Positions 11,900 through 24,483 of a stretch of DNA of 64,000 bases are shown piece after piece. The notes under the pieces are model-generated. The model was not told the DNA's origin. It saw only the letters and a program-made list of their open reading frames with translations, and searched no databases. The stretch is from Hyaloperonospora brassicae (taxonomy: Eukaryota; Oomycota; Peronosporomycetes; Peronosporales; Peronosporaceae). Made by a program: the position numbers and the translations under genes. How positions within the stretch are numbered: position 1 is the stretch's first letter; the number at the start of each line of letters is the position of its first letter. The stretch covers positions 1 to 64,000 of the forward strand of contig CANTFL010001350.1 of the NCBI GenBank assembly GCA_947650285.1, in the 5' to 3' direction.

Positions 11900-13152
11900 T
11901 AGCGATATGAAATTGATCGCGAGCTTCAGTGCAAAACAGACGTTCTATATCTCGATCCAGATCACGTCGCCACCACGTTCACCTCGATCTTCGATTTGAC
12001 TTTGCGTGTCACTAGAAAATGGCTCTTGTCAAGAAGAGTGACGCCGTGTGGGTCATCGCGAACGTGTCAGTCGTACATCACGGAGCTAGCTTTGACGGGA
12101 TGGGCGCTAGCGCCAAAATCGACGATCCGGTCGTCGTTGGTGAGGATTCCGGACACCAGCCCAGAGAACCCCCATCTCACCTTGCCGTCGTCGTTCTACT
12201 CCTTCGCTTTCGTCGAACAGGTACGAGCGATGTGGCCGACGCCATAGTAGATGTTACATATCCGCGTGTCGGTGGTTGCGTTTGCCTTTACGGCCGCCGC
12301 TACTGCAGCTTTCTCTTGCCTCTGCGCATGCTTATCATTATCCTTGTACTCCTGTACCCAGAGCGCTATATCCAACGCATGCACGACGTAGTCCGACCTC
12401 TTCCGATCATGCTAGCTCGAGAGCACGGGTCGCATCCCTGGACTCGCGTGAATTAAACGACTTTCGGAGACAAGCGATGCCGATGCTCCTGTCGCATTCC
12501 TGACGGCCATCAAGTACAGATAGTGTCTGCGCCACGCTCGTTTGCTGGCTTAAGCCGGACGAAGAGCTCAGCTAATTGCGCGATGGTGAAAGTCCTAGAG
12601 ATTGCGCTATCCATCTATTTTATCGCGTAGGTGAGCGTCCTATCCGTCAACCACCACTCGCCTCTCAAGCCGTGGAAGAACTCATCCTCTCCGGCACGCA
12701 AGTACGAGCCGAGTCTTGAGATCTTGTACTTCTCGAGCCAAGCGCGGCCGGACGCCTCTTGCGGTATCTCGAGCTCTCCACGGAACGCACGGCCCCAGTG
12801 CTTGAATCCCGCACCGAGACCCTTGTTCAAAACTTTGCCAGAAAACACACGTATGTTAAAATCCGAGTCTTTCGCGTGAGGGATCTTTGTTGTCACGGCC
12901 GTCTGTGCGATATCTGTGCTCGCCTTCGGCAATTGCAGATTCTCCTCGGTGCTTCACTCAAAGTTGCTACCGCTGCACGTGCAGCTGCTTCCCTCATCGC
13001 TCGTGCGTAGCCCAGATATTCAGCCTCATGTACGCGCTTCTCGATCTCAGCTACGTTGAATTGCACTTGAAACCATTCTCGACCAGCGTTTGCCTGCTTC
13101 TCGCCGACGCGTCGTGCTTCTTCGTTTATCCGCTCTTCTTGAGCTCGTTTCT
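11900..13152 (-). pseudogene. Copia gag remnant, 3' part (element E)
   Basis: It contains the decayed zinc knuckle CNIYYGVGHIARTC in the frame at 12,196-12,384. Its second cysteine is replaced by Tyr. Upstream lies a gag core (12,615-12,932) with FNIRVFSGK and FKHWGRAFRGEL. Beyond that is a charged coiled-coil-like segment (to 13,152) that runs straight into the LTR of gypsy A. The gag protein resumes on the other side of A at 20,872. Confidence 0.8.
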
Positions 13153-13590
13153 TGTGACGGGGTATCCTATTACATGATATTGTCATTAAGGATAAAATGA
13201 CAATAAATAATATTACGATGAATATTCTTTCACAATATCACAGAGCATGATGATATTGTTGAAGATGACCGAAGGGTTTACTCATTGGTTGATATCGTGA
13301 TGATATCAACCCACCAATCGATGCTAGACGCGCGCAATTGGTGGTGAGTAGACGTCACCATGCACTTAGTTATATTGGTATAATTAAGTCAGGACAAACT
13401 GAGATACAAGAGTTATAGGACTTAATTCTATTAATAACAGTTTTACTTTTCCTACGAATAGATTTCATCTTAGTCGTTCTACCTTCCTCTTTGTAGTTCT
13501 ACACCTAGCTGGGCACTGACTATCACTACAGTCAGTGATAGTAAAATCCGTACTGGTTGACCAGTACGTAGTTGTCAGTGCCCCGTTACA
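13153..13590 (+). repeat. 5' LTR of element A
   Basis: It starts TGTGACGGGG and ends CCCCGTTACA. The termini are inverted repeats of each other (the right LTR keeps the TGTAACGGGG form). Inside are several short inverted repeats, including GGTTGATATC paired with GATATCAACC. Confidence 0.92.
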
Positions 13591-13640
13591 CCTAGTAGCA
13601 CTTCGTAGTCCGTCCAAGGACCACACTCGCATCGCCCAGC
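13591..13640 (+). promoter_or_regulatory. Primer-binding-site region of element A
   Basis: CTAGTAGCACTTCGTAG begins one base after the LTR. Element B has TGGTAGCACTTTGTAG at the same place, which begins TGG as expected for pairing to a tRNA 3' CCA end. The A copy has drifted. The primer tRNA is not identified. Confidence 0.5.
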
Positions 13641-14756
13641 ATGAACATGTTGAACGAAGTCGAAAGCGACAGATTTCACGGAACCCGTGAAAGCTACTCC
13701 CATTTGGGCGATATCGAATGGAGTGCGATCGAACGAATGAGTTCTATCGTTGGCAAAGAAGCTATCCGGGTCATGCTATTAATAAGGGATAGAGACCAGC
13801 AGCATTCCGTCATTAACAAGATTTTGCAACGAGAACTTGATGAGTCGCGAGCTCAATTTACTTTGTTGCAACAACAAGATTACCAGCGGAACGAAGAACT
13901 GAGACAGTCTCAGTACGCGTAGTCGACACGAGAGCGTCGACCGGGGTTTTTAAAGCTAGAGATCTCCAAGTATCACGGAGTCAAGGACGACTCCCTGGTA
14001 AATTGGTTCGTCGAAGTCGACGATACCATCGAGGCCCAAGGCATCAACGATGAGCGAATGCAAGTTGCATTCGCTCAGTCGTACTTATCAGGGGACGCCA
14101 GGAATTGGGCCCTGAATCTCAAGTTGCACGACCCTGACGTGTTTGGGTCGTTGAGGATCTTCAAGGCCCTGATCAGCGAGACGTTTGAGCCTCCTAGGGC
14201 ATAGTTCAGGACACTATCTGAACTCCTCGGAATCAAACAGGGTAAGCGTAAGGTTAATGCTTACGCTCAGCACGTACACTACCTTGCAAGCTGCATGGTA
14301 GTGAACCCTGTGAGCGAATTTGTGTTGATCACAATATTCATTCAAGGGCTGTCCGATGGTCCTGTCAGTGGCCACCTGTTCCGCGGAGAGATAAAGACGC
14401 TCTACGAATCAATCTTCGCTGCGGAGCAGGAAGACTTAAGTGTGATACAGGCTCACACTACGCTGACCCCTTTTCGTCCGCAGAGACGATCAGCGTTCGG
14501 AGGTCCAGAGTTAATGAACCTCTGTGCTGTCAAGGGCGAGAAACCTCGCCCTGCGAACGACAAGCGATCGGTGAGATGTCATCGCTATCATAAACTGGGA
14601 CACTACGCATATGAATGCAGTATCCCCCGCTCGGAACCTCGTGGTGCTGAGCGCAGTAATCGTCCACCAGTAAGAAGAACTGGACGGCGAGGGTCCGATA
14701 CTGTTTCAAAGCCGCAACAGCGAGACCAGCCATCAAAAAATGGTCGGGGTCAGTAG
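13641..14756 (+). pseudogene. Gag of element A, disrupted
   Basis: The start matches the gag of B (DIEWSAIERMSS near residue 30). A stop falls at 13,920-13,922, then more breaks, then an open frame at 14,295-14,756 with the C-terminal nucleocapsid. The zinc knuckle reads CHRYHKLGHYAYEC: the second Cys of the CCHC pattern has become Tyr, whereas B and C keep it. The frame ends at TAG 14,754-14,756, just after the A AAA AAT heptamer (14,735-14,741). Gag would form the particle and bind RNA. This copy is dead. Confidence 0.85.
14735..14741 (+). promoter_or_regulatory. -1 frameshift heptamer A AAA AAT (element A)
   Basis: In the gag frame the codons are TCA AAA AAT, giving a canonical X XXY YYZ slippery site 12 bases before the gag stop. 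Slipping by -1 enters the pol frame. The downstream stem found in B and C is weakened here: the right arm has become TTTTACTG, so three G-C pairs are now G-U. Confidence 0.6.
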
Positions 14757-17700
14757 GGGCGGAGCGTTTTACTGATACAGCAACATCAAGAGAATTTGCA
14801 TATTGAAGAAGGTTGCTCCCGACACGCAGTCCCTGTGTGTCTCTGTACTTGATGATGAGGTGCCCCTCATTCTCTTGATATTGGAAGTGACAAAGGACTT
14901 GTCACTTCGCGCCCTCTTTGACAGTGGGGCGTCGAATAATTTTATACGTCGCCAGTCGCTAGAGGCAGGAAGTTTTAACTTCGTGGAGCGGGAGATCCCT
15001 CCGACGAGAATGAAGGTGCTCCTAGCGACAGGCGCATCGATCAATGTGAAGAAACGTGTATTCGAAATCCACTACACGTTAAAAGGCTAACAGTACGGTG
15101 ATGATTTCATCGTACTCTACCTGGATGACAAGTTTGACGTCATCCTAGGACTACCTTGGCTCAGGAGATACGAGCCAAGGGCGAGCTGGTAGCATCGATC
15201 AGCTACGATGCCTGCTACTTGTTCCTCAGATGACGATCTGAAAAATGTCTTGGAACTCCCACATTTACGTGGATGTACTACGAGCGAGTGAGAAGGCCTC
15301 ACTCGTGGTACGGTCGTCAGCATGACTGTACAAGAACACAATGTAGATGATCACTACATTGTGGAGATAGCTCTCCTGTACCCTGTGGAATTGATTTCCC
15401 AGGAAGTAATCGAGACATTGAACGTCTTGGTTAATGATAGATGTCAAGCGTAGGCGCTTACACGCTTGATCTGGTTGCGCCTCCGAAGTTAGCTTCGGAG
15501 ATAACTCAGTTGCCAACGCTAGAACCAAAACGGTTCTTGCGTGATCTGCGTAGTGGCAGAGTCAAGCAGATCTGTGTACTCGTCGAGGAGGACGATTACG
15601 TTACCGATATTCGATCGGCAACGGTGTTTACTGAGACCGAGAGGGTTCTCAGCAGTTCATCGATGGACGAGAGCTTCATCGATGAGAATACTAGGATTGA
15701 AAGATACACGTCTCAATCCTGGGAGTCACTTCATACAAATCCTTTGTATAAGGATTTGATCAGATTCAGGGATGTGTTCCCTGAATCCGTGCCATGCGAG
15801 TTGCCTAAGGACAAAGGCACTCGACACGAGATCGAGATCAAGCCGGGATCGAAGTAATGTGTCATGAAGCAGTGGTCACTGCCTCGTGAACATGTGCTAG
15901 CGATCGACAAGTTCTTTGCCGATCGCTTAGCAGCAGGCCATGTGAGGGAATCAACGTCCCCTCGCATCTCTCCGACCTTCTTTGTGCGAAAGGCCACAGG
16001 AGGATGGCGGATAGTGCACGCATTCAACAAGTTGAATGATGCAACGGTACCGGCTCAGACGCCGGTACCGAGGAAGGACGTAATCATAGATGGTATGTCA
16101 AAGAGTACTATCTTCTCGTCCATGGATCTGATGGATGGGTTCGATCAGATCCTCATGCGTAATCGGGACATACCGTTCACGGCTGTAAGCAACCCTATCG
16201 TATGCTGTTGGAGTTGCTAGTGTTGCCACAGGGGATGAGTAATGCCCCTGCAACATTTAACAGATGCGTTACAAATCTGTTGAGACCGGTGCGAGACTTC
16301 GCACCGAGTTACTTCGACGATGTGTTCGTCCATAGCCGGGCTATAGACGTAAAACACGGACGTTGAAGTTCACAGAACTCACGTTCGTCAGTTTCTTCAA
16401 CTTATGCGCAAGCACAAGTTGTACGCAAACCTCAAGAAGTGTATATTCGCGGCTAGCGAAATACCACTTCTTGGGTGCATCGTGGGTAAACACGGCGTAA
16501 GCCCTGATCCCGAAAAGATCAAGGCGATCACCGACTGGCCAGTGCCAGTCGATGTCAAGGGACTTCGTAAGTTCCTTCGCTTAGCGGCGTACTTGCACAA
16601 GCACTCGCGCAACTACGCCGAGATGACTGTTCATCTTTCTTGCTTGCTCAAGAAAGATGTGAAGTGGTCATGGAACGCTGACTGTCAGCGTTCCTTTGAA
16701 AGCATAAAAAAAGCTTGATGCAATCGCCCATCTTGGCGAATGCAGATCAGGACAGACCTTTTTATGTGGTCTGTGACGCCAGCGATTTTGCTGTCGGCTG
16801 TGCGTTGATGCAGTTCGACGCAGACGGCGCAGAGTGCGTCGTCTGCTATCAATCGCGTCAGCTGCAACCAGCTGAACGCTATTACCCGTGCATGAAAAGG
16901 AATTACTTGCCATGAAATACGCACTGGCTAAGTTTCGCGTCTATCTCTTGGGAGATAGACCGTTTGTTGTCTACACGGAACATGCGCCACTACGCACGGA
17001 CGTAAACAGTCCACACCTCTCACAACAAATGGCGATGTGGATGTCTTTCTTCGCGGAGTACAACTTGTCCGTGGAGTATAAGCCAGGACAACTTAACGTC
17101 GTCGCTGATGCGCTATCACGTCGGCCCGATTTTGAGCCGACAACACGCGCAAACAGTGAAGCCTTGCCCACTTTTGCGGCACTGTCAGTCAGTGTGCCGT
17201 CGTCGCCTTTACTCGATGACGTGCGGAAGGCATACAAAGGAGATATGATTCTCCTTCGTTAAATGGGTCACCTTGCGAACCCATCCCGGACATCCTTGTC
17301 GGATTTACCGGCTCTATACCGTTCCTCGTTAGATCGATATATAGCTCGCAATGGCCTGCTGTACTACACAGCAGTTGCCGACGATACACCTCGTATCGTA
17401 GTTTCCGATCATGATGATTTGCGTTTACGCAACATGTTCGAATGTCACGATGCGCTTTCAGGCGGACATCGTGGCAGAGATAAGACCAACCTTACGGTAA
17501 GTCGAAACTTTTACTGGCCCCGTCAGTATCAGTTCGTGCGCATGTACATTCGTTCTCGCGAAGTCTGTCAACGGGTGAAGCCTATCCCTTCATCCCGTGC
17601 GCCACTACAACCTCTGCGGGTCCCGGCAGAGTGTTGGGAGTCCGTTTACATGGACTTTGTCTTCGGGTTTCCCGAAGGCTCTCACACGAATAATGGTTTT

Positions 17701-19330
17701 CTTGTGTTTGTGGATCGTTTCAGCAAGATGGTGCATCTTGCTGAAGTTTTTGAATCGATCACTGCACACGGATGTGCGCGTGTCTTCATCGATACAGTGT
17801 TTCGACTTCACGGATTACCCCGTGAACTCGTGTCCAACCGTGACACTCGTTTCATGACGACGTTTTAGCAATCCGTGTTCCGTTCACTCGGAACACGATA
17901 AAAGATGTCCACATCTGACCATCCCGAAACAGATGGTCAGACAAAACGCGCAAATCGTGTCCTCGAAGAAATTCTTCGAGGATCCGTCCACTCCTTTTCG
18001 ATTTGGAGTGAGTTCTTGCCGATGGTCGAATTTGTCATCAACAATTCCGTGCATGCGTCAACAACGCATACACCATTCGACGTGAATAGCTTACGCCACC
18101 CACGTGTTCCCGCCCTTCTACAGAGTGACTCTGGGTTAAGGGGGGGGGACTCGCTCGAGCAAAAACCGTTTAGTCTCTTGCTCATCACGTATCATCGCAC
18201 ATGCCGATACTTTCGACATCGATGTCGATAATGTCGACATCGAAGAAGTTGATCCTAGCAGTAGGAATGACGCTGCTGCTACTTCAGACAATGATGACAA
18301 TGCTGGGATATTCAGAATCGTCAACGATCATTCCAGCGAGGAAGTGGACAACCTCGATGAAGAAGAGAAGAATATCTAAGCAGTGCGCACAAATCGCACT
18401 GAAAGACAAAACAACGAGTCAGCAGAGAACTTCCTACTGACTCGAGAGGCGGTAGTCCGTTTCGCTCAGGACTCCATCGCAAATGCGGTGGACCGCCAGA
18501 AACGGAACACAGACGAAAATGGAAGATCAAATGTTCTTCCATTTAAAATTAACGACCTGGTAATACTGTCTACGGTAAACTTACCTGGACATGTAGTCAC
18601 TAATGTCGGCAGTAGTAAACTACTGCCGAAATACATTGGTCCCTTTCGTGTGTTGCACCGCAAGGGCAATGCATACACGATTGAGTTGCCTCGCACATTG
18701 CGCACGCATCCTACGCTCTCAGTTGGTCGACTCCGCCCGTACTATCAGTACGAGGCCTCTTGCGAGAACGGAGACAGCCGGCACGCTCAAGAATCTCCAG
18801 CAGGTTCTTGTGATCACGAATCAAACACTCAAGTTGGTCCTTCAGCGACGCGGTCTCGCGACGAGCCGCCTCCAGCTCGTCGCGCAAACGATGCTACTCG
18901 AGTTCATTTTTGAGTTAAAAGAACGCGAAATTTGATAGGTCCTTCTCCCGATCGGTACGGAGACGTCGTACGGTCGCCAGCATGTCGTGTCGACGATCGT
19001 ATTCGTGATCGGCGTCCGCCCTCAACTCGGTCAGGTAACGCCAATGGTTAGATAAAGTCTCCTGAACGCCCGGCGGTTAAACCGGACCTTGTCTATCCAC
19101 CGCCACCGGAACCACTGGTGGATTCTCACGGTGGTCAACGCTTTCACGTGGGGCTCATCTTGAGCCACCGCGTGAAGAATGGGGAGTGGAAAAGTTACCT
19201 TGTACGCTGGCGTGGGTACCCACCATCGTATGACAGCTGAAAACCTCGATCCCAGCTGATGGCTGACGTTGAAGGTCTCGTCCACCAGTATGAAGAGACT
19301 CATCCGATAGGTCCGAGTGCCCATCGGTAA
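14742..19330 (+). pseudogene. Pol of element A, disrupted (protease, RT, RNase H, integrase, chromodomain)
   Basis: Protease lies at 14,803-15,090 with the canonical active site DSGASNNF. RT lies at 15,864-16,718 with the catalytic YFDDVFVHS at about 16,308. RNase H lies at 16,715-17,262 (VVCDASDFAVGCAL, then ADALSRRPDFEP). Integrase lies at 17,263-18,231, with the HHCC region, MDFVFGFPE, and the later NRDTRF block where the usual SDRD is altered. The post-integrase region lies at 18,383-18,913, and chromodomain sequence (SYLVRWRGYPPSYDS) at about 19,190-19,240. At least ten stops or frame changes separate the segments. The protein order is that of Ty3/gypsy chromoviruses. Confidence 0.9.
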
Positions 19331-20303
19331 ACACGCGCTATTGGCGCTTGTAGACGGATTGCAAGTTTGCAATCGCGTCCCACATCTCAGCCGAGATGTG
19401 TGCCCTTCCCCAGGGCGAACTTAGAGAATACACGTCCCTATGTGCACGTAGCGAGTTGTCAACACAACTCGCACAAGGGTCTCCCCATGTGAGGCAAGGA
19501 ATGCCTGCCTCACTCGACAAACAGTGCAACCGGTACCTGGCACCGGTTGGCGTTCGCTTTTCGAACCTGAGGCGTGTCGCCTCAAGTTTTTGAAGCCATC
19601 CTCATCGTCCAAAATTCTTGACATTTTGGACGAACGCGTTCCACCTTATCAAAAGCGTGGCTTTGTCACGCTTTTGGTTGCCATTGTACCATCGATGATT
19701 GAGGAAAGCATCGAGATAAAAGTCTTCTTCAGCGCGAAAGTTCTTCGCGCTGGAACTCAAGCCGTGAATCCCACTCGCATCGAATAAAGGTATTCAGTGG
19801 TGTTGACTTGTCTCGTGCGACAAGCTATTGACGAGCTGTTCAAAAAAATGCCTCGGCTTCAGCTCATCACGCGTCGAAGTGGTACCTTTGCCGGTGCCAC
19901 GGTTATCAGTATGACGACGGCTCGCACCATCGTCGAATCGCTCGTGCGAAGGCGCACGAGTCGATCGCGGTGATGAATAATCATACTCATCACCATCTTC
20001 AGCATCACTGCCGAAATTACTGTGACGCATGTCGCGATTCCGTACGTTCGGCATGTCTCTTTATGAACGAGGCACCGCAGGTGAACGCGATGCCTCTAAC
20101 GGCTTTTCCGAGTCAGACACATCTAACTTGCCAGAGTAGCTGACCCCTAACTCGGGATCACTGTGTGCATGAGGTGTGATTACACATGCGCCTGCAGAAA
20201 CATCTGCTGCAGGCTGAGAACGAGCAGCAGACGACGAGTCGTCCGCCGCAGAGGCGGGCGAAGCAACAGGCTGTGTCGTCTTTGGGTCACCCCGCATAGA
20301 CAT
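18730..20303 (-). pseudogene. Antisense ORF of element A, decayed
   Basis: It begins with MSMRGD (ATG at 20,303), as in the intact copy in element C. Recognisable pieces follow: a Ser/Ala-rich acidic N-terminus (20,061-20,303), a central part (19,794-20,054, GTTSTRDELKPR), and the conserved Cys block (CLTWGDPCASCVDN, then SLSSPWGRAHI) at 19,338-19,529. Toward 18,730 only fragments of the coiled-coil C-terminus remain. Several frameshifts make it non-functional. Its presence in the same place as in B and C shows that the antisense gene belongs to the family. Confidence 0.7.
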
Positions 20304-20433
20304 GTTGACTATGCGAGGCAAAGTCAGGATGAACGAATCTGACCAACAAGTGCTCCCCGTCCCATTTGTATCCAACGGGTGGCCACAAAAGTTTCGATAG
20401 TCACACAGTGACTATCAGTTAAGGGAGGGGTGA

Positions 20434-20871
20434 TGTAACGGGGTAGCCCGTTACATGATATTGTCATTAAGGATAAAATGACAATAAATAATATTACGAT
20501 GAATATTCTTTCACAATATCACAGAGCATGATGATATTGTTGAAGATGACCGAAGGGTTTACTCATTGGTTGATATCGTGATGATATCAACCCACCAATC
20601 GCTGCTAGACGCGCGCAATGGGTGGTGAGTAGACGTCACCATACACTTAGTTATATTGGTATAATTAAGTCAGGACAAACTGAGATACAAGAGTTATAGG
20701 ACTTAATTCTATTAATAACAGTTTTACTTTTCCTACGACTAGATTTCATCTTAGTCGTTCTACCTTCCTCTTTGTAGTTCTACACCTAGCTGGGCACTGA
20801 CTATCACTACAGTCAGTGATAGTAAACTCCGTACTGGTTGACCAGTACGTATTTGTCGGTGCCTCGTTACA
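20434..20871 (+). repeat. 3' LTR of element A
   Basis: It starts TGTAACGGGG and ends CTCGTTACA, with about a dozen mismatches to the left LTR. It is preceded by the polypurine tract and TGA. The E gag sequence resumes at 20,872. Confidence 0.92.
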
Positions 20872-21160
20872 TTGCACAGCTTTCTTCAATGAGTTCCGCT
20901 TCACGAGCGCTGTGCGCGTTTTTTTCCCTTTCACTTGTTCGCTGAGCGCCGCTTGTCTCTGTCTCTGGAGACCCTGTTCGTTCGCGAACTCTTGATATCG
21001 TCGCAAAAGGCTCTGCTATCTCTCGTGAACTGCTTCAGCCTGCCGCGCGTGCTGCAAAGCCAGTTTCTTTCGTTCTTGTCGCAGTTGCGGTTCGAATTGC
21101 GCGATCTCCTGACTCTGCGCTTCTGCTTGCGCTCACAGATAACAAGCCCGGATTGTTGCT
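20872..21160 (-). pseudogene. Copia gag remnant, middle part (element E)
   Basis: A charged, Gln/Glu/Arg-rich frame (LRRYQEFANEQGLQRQRQ, and upstream QLRQERKKLALQHARQAEAV) is typical of the coiled-coil part of this copia gag family. It lies between gypsy A on the left and gypsy D on the right, with stops inside. It shows that two independent gypsy insertions hit the same gag gene within about 290 bp of each other. Confidence 0.75.
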
Positions 21161-21352
21161 TGCAGCGGGGCTCGAGTCTAATGTAGTGAAATGGAGAATG
21201 AATATATTGAGGAGGATTTTTAAACTTGGTAGGCTAGTCCGGAGTAATCATATAAAAAGGCTGGTGCAATCTTCGTTCATCTGGCGCAATCTATTTTTGC
21301 CCGGCGCAATCCAAGGATGGTCTCGCAGGTCATATAGATAGACCACCCATGC
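21161..21352 (-). repeat. 3' LTR of element D
   Basis: It matches 25,482-25,656 over most of its length. The shared blocks are AATCATATAAAAAGGCTGG and the flanking sequence. The TATAAAAA may be the LTR TATA box, although it lies on the opposite strand to the element's genes. The ends are approximate. Confidence 0.7.
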
Positions 21353-21399
21353 TATACGCCCCCCATGATCTGTGAGATTTAGCACGGAAAAAAGCGGCG

Positions 21400-24300
21400 G
21401 AAGCTCACACGTTCGGCCGTTTTGCCCTTGTAAATCGCCACAGTGCCGTTGCTGTGAACTTAGCATAAAAAAAGTCCGGTTGCCACTGCGTACAATTTTG
21501 CACGGAACTTCTTGGGGACACGTAACATCACGTGGACTCCCGTATTGTAGAAATGCTCGAGGCGTTTGCTATTCTCGCGGTCATTGTCGGCAAGAATTGC
21601 ATCAAAACGACACTTCGAGAGGTAGCTCCAGTTGGCGTTATAAAGCTGACGAGTGATCATATCTTGACCGAAGAGTAGTTGACCTGGTGAAGCATTGAGA
21701 ATGCTTTGATAGCTTGCTCGCACGGCGAATGCAGCGTATGAATAGTTGTCTTCCAGTCAGCTCTATCGTGGCACCTGGTGACAGTTAAAATCTCGAGGTG
21801 AACGCGTTCACAAGTTGCGTTAGCTTGAGATTTCTTGCTCGTTATAGGCTTGGCTTGTTTGCCGTAGCTGTGGAGCATTTCTTGAAACTCGTCACCGGTG
21901 AATTCCGTTCATAGGTCGTGTATAACCATTACAGAACGCGGGTAGCGGCACAGCCCTTTACGATTGAAGCTTTCGGCTGTGGTCAGCGGAGTTTTATCGC
22001 TCTGAATACCCACTTCCAGCCAGCGCGTCGCGTTGTCAATCATGGTGCTACCGTAGTGCCCGTCTTCGTAGGGACCAATGAGATCGACATGAGCGGTGTC
22101 GGAGGGGTTCACCGTCTTGAGTGTTCGTGGTGGTAGTAATCCATATTCCTACTTCCCTCCGTGGACCTTTGCCTTCTTGCAAATTAGACAATCATTTGCA
22201 TCTTGGTGATCGCGGCTTCCATTCCGAGCCAGTAGAGAACCTGCCTCATCGTCTTGTACTGTCGTTCACCGCCAGGGTTACTGAGCGTTAAATGATACCA
22301 ACGAATGAGATCTTCACGCAAGCTATCGGGTACGATGACGCGCTTTAGGTACGCGACCAGCGTGCAGCCGAGTAGAGGTAGAAGCTGATAGTCAGGATTG
22401 TTGCTGCCGTTGAGGCAAGCTGTCTTGATTTTTTTGAATCATCAAGTTATCATCTTGATGTTCGCGAAGAACTGTACCATGCATGTTACAGTCTGGCTAA
22501 TCAGCGGTAGCATATTTCTCGTTCGCGAGCTGCAAATGAGTCTTCGTGTTCATGGCATCAAAATCATCCGGGAAAACGCATGAGCACCAACATTTTTGGT
22601 TCCCTTGATGTAATGCATAGAGAGCCTGTACTCAGCCAGCAGGAGATTTTAGCGCTTAACGCGCAGGCTGGTTTCGGTCGGATAGATTAGGTTCTTATTT
22701 TCGATGTGAACAACCACAGGAAAGCCGAGCAGCATGGTGCGGTATTCGCTCAGCAATTCAACGATAGACAGAAGCTCAAGTCCCATCGTTGTGTAGTTCA
22801 CTTAATTCTTATTGAGACTTCGGGAATAGAAGGCAAGAATCTGGTTCTTCTGCATAATGATGCCACCGATTTGCTTTTAGCTTGCATCGGCGTAGACGTG
22901 AAATGGTTGCTCAAAGTCGGGAAAAGCAAGTAGTACGGCTTGGGCAAACGCTTTCTGGACTTCGTGGAATGCTCTCGTGTCGCTAGACAACCAGTCGAAT
23001 GGGACTTTGGCGCTGGTTAAGCGGTTGAGAGGTTGGCACAATGTCGTCTTGTTGGGTCTATATCTCGATAGTAATCGATCATTCCGAGGAAGCGGCGTAG
23101 TTCCTTCCTGGTCTTGGGGACGTAAATTGTTGGATGGCTTGAATCTTCTTTCGCTGAGGCTGGGTCCCTTGAGATGTCAGAGTAAAGCCGAGATAGCCGA
23201 CGGACTGTCTGAGGATGTGGCACTTCTTTCCGTTACGAGTTACATCATACTTTGTTAGTCGCTTGAACACAACGTGTAGGTGCTCCAGGTGTATCTCCTC
23301 AATATCGGAGTAGACGAGTATGTCATCCAAATAGACGATCAAAAAAGCAAGATCGCCGATAATTTTTCCATGCAGGCTTGTTATTCGTCCGGCGCTGTAA
23401 TCAATTCCCATTGGAAGTCGCTTGTATTGATGCTACCCGAACGGAAGACAGAAAGCTGTATGACCACGGCTTTGGGCAACAAGGCGACGCGCGTAATACC
23501 CCATGTTTGCTTCGGATGTTGACAAGTACTGGGCGCCTGCGAGACGCAACAGGATCTCGCGTATACGTGGGAAGTAATATGGGCTGCGTTTCAAATATCG
23601 GTTGAGTCCGCTTAAGTCTATCGGTAGACGAAGCGATCATTTGGGCTTCTTAAGAAGAAAAGCAGGGGATGCCATTTCTGAATCAAAAATCTGCTTCAGA
23701 CCGTCGATGCTGATTAAATGCTATATGAGCTCCCGAGCCTGGTTTTCGAGGCTTTTTGGGATTGAATAAGGTTTTGCGTGTACAGGCTTGTACTCGGGCA
23801 CTATTGGTAGATCGTAATCCTCAAATCTCATCCTTCCCAAGTGACCGTCATGGAGTTGCTCGTTGTCGCGAAGGAGATCGAGGTATTTGCCGATGAGTGG
23901 ATTGTATAGCCCGTCTGGCATGATTTCTTCTGGTCGCACTGCATTGTTGTCGACTTCTTTGCTCTGGTAGATGAATTCACGATCACTCGCGGTGGGAGAT
24001 GATGACCCGCCGGTGTTCAAATGAGTAACGTGGCCATCCCACTGAACCATATTGTCTTTAAAATTGAGCATGATCCCCAATTCATTCAGGATGTCACGAC
24101 CGACCACCATAGCATCCTGTTTCTGATCCTGAATTTAGAACTTGTGCGTGATTATGGTCGAAGGCTTGAGAGCCAGAAAGCGGAAATGTACAATCGTACT
24201 ATGAGCACTAGTGACCTCTCCGTTGACCGTCTGAAACGTTGTCGCTGACTCGACTTGTCCATGCCCAAGCTGATCATTTTATCGCATAGTTTCTTGGTTG
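21400..24300 (-). pseudogene. Pol of element D, disrupted
   Basis: Read leftward, it starts with the protease (frame ending near 24,279 with LPDSGAMSIINQ, the DSG active site). The protease tail and RT entry follow (23,721-24,110, VVGRDILNELGIMLNF, then a palm-like N-part). The RT core (23,079-23,411) has the catalytic VYLDDILVYS. The thumb and connection have TRKELRRFLGMIDYYRD. The integrase core (21,909-22,112) has HVDLIGPYEDG and IDNATRWLEV, followed by SQANATCERVH, which holds the Glu region. The C-terminal part (21,460-21,723) has SPGQLLFGQDM. Multiple frame breaks make it inactive. Confidence 0.85.
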
Positions 24301-24483
24301 ATTATACTCATGGCACCACTGTCTGGAAGTTCATTGAAGGCGCCACTCGCGTCTTTGATTTGTACCGTAATGCGTAGCTGGGCGAGCTTGGCGCTTGGTT
24401 GTTTCTCCTTGACGAGGCCGACAAGCTTAATTTCGCTGTCGCTGTCACAGTCGCTTGCCTCTTCTTTTTCTAATCTTGGGTAA

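Larger units (their letters stand above)
13153..20871 (+). mobile_element. Ty3/gypsy element A (inserted in E)
   Basis: A 7,719-bp element with two 438-bp LTRs (13,153-13,590 and 20,434-20,871). By eye they differ at about 12 positions, roughly 97% identity. A primer-binding site follows the left LTR and a polypurine tract (AAGGGAGGGG, 20,421-20,430) precedes the right one. The order is gag, pol, chromodomain, plus an antisense ORF remnant. It interrupts the E gag frame. The E frame is restored if about 5 bp of target duplication is discounted, but the flanks no longer match. All its ORFs carry stops or frameshifts. Confidence 0.92.

Noticed and set aside
13148..13152. Target site duplication for element A (TTTCT against TTGCA at 20,872-20,876)
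   Set aside because: The two flanks do not match. The E gag frame is consistent with a 5-bp duplication that later mutated, but this cannot be claimed.
13153..20871. Repeat-induced C-to-T mutation (RIP-like) in element A
   Set aside because: Stops and LTR differences include many non-transition changes with no dinucleotide bias visible by eye. Ordinary decay explains them.
21156..21160. Target site duplication for element D
   Set aside because: TTGCT on the left has no clear match after 25,656, and the LTR ends are uncertain by a few bases.
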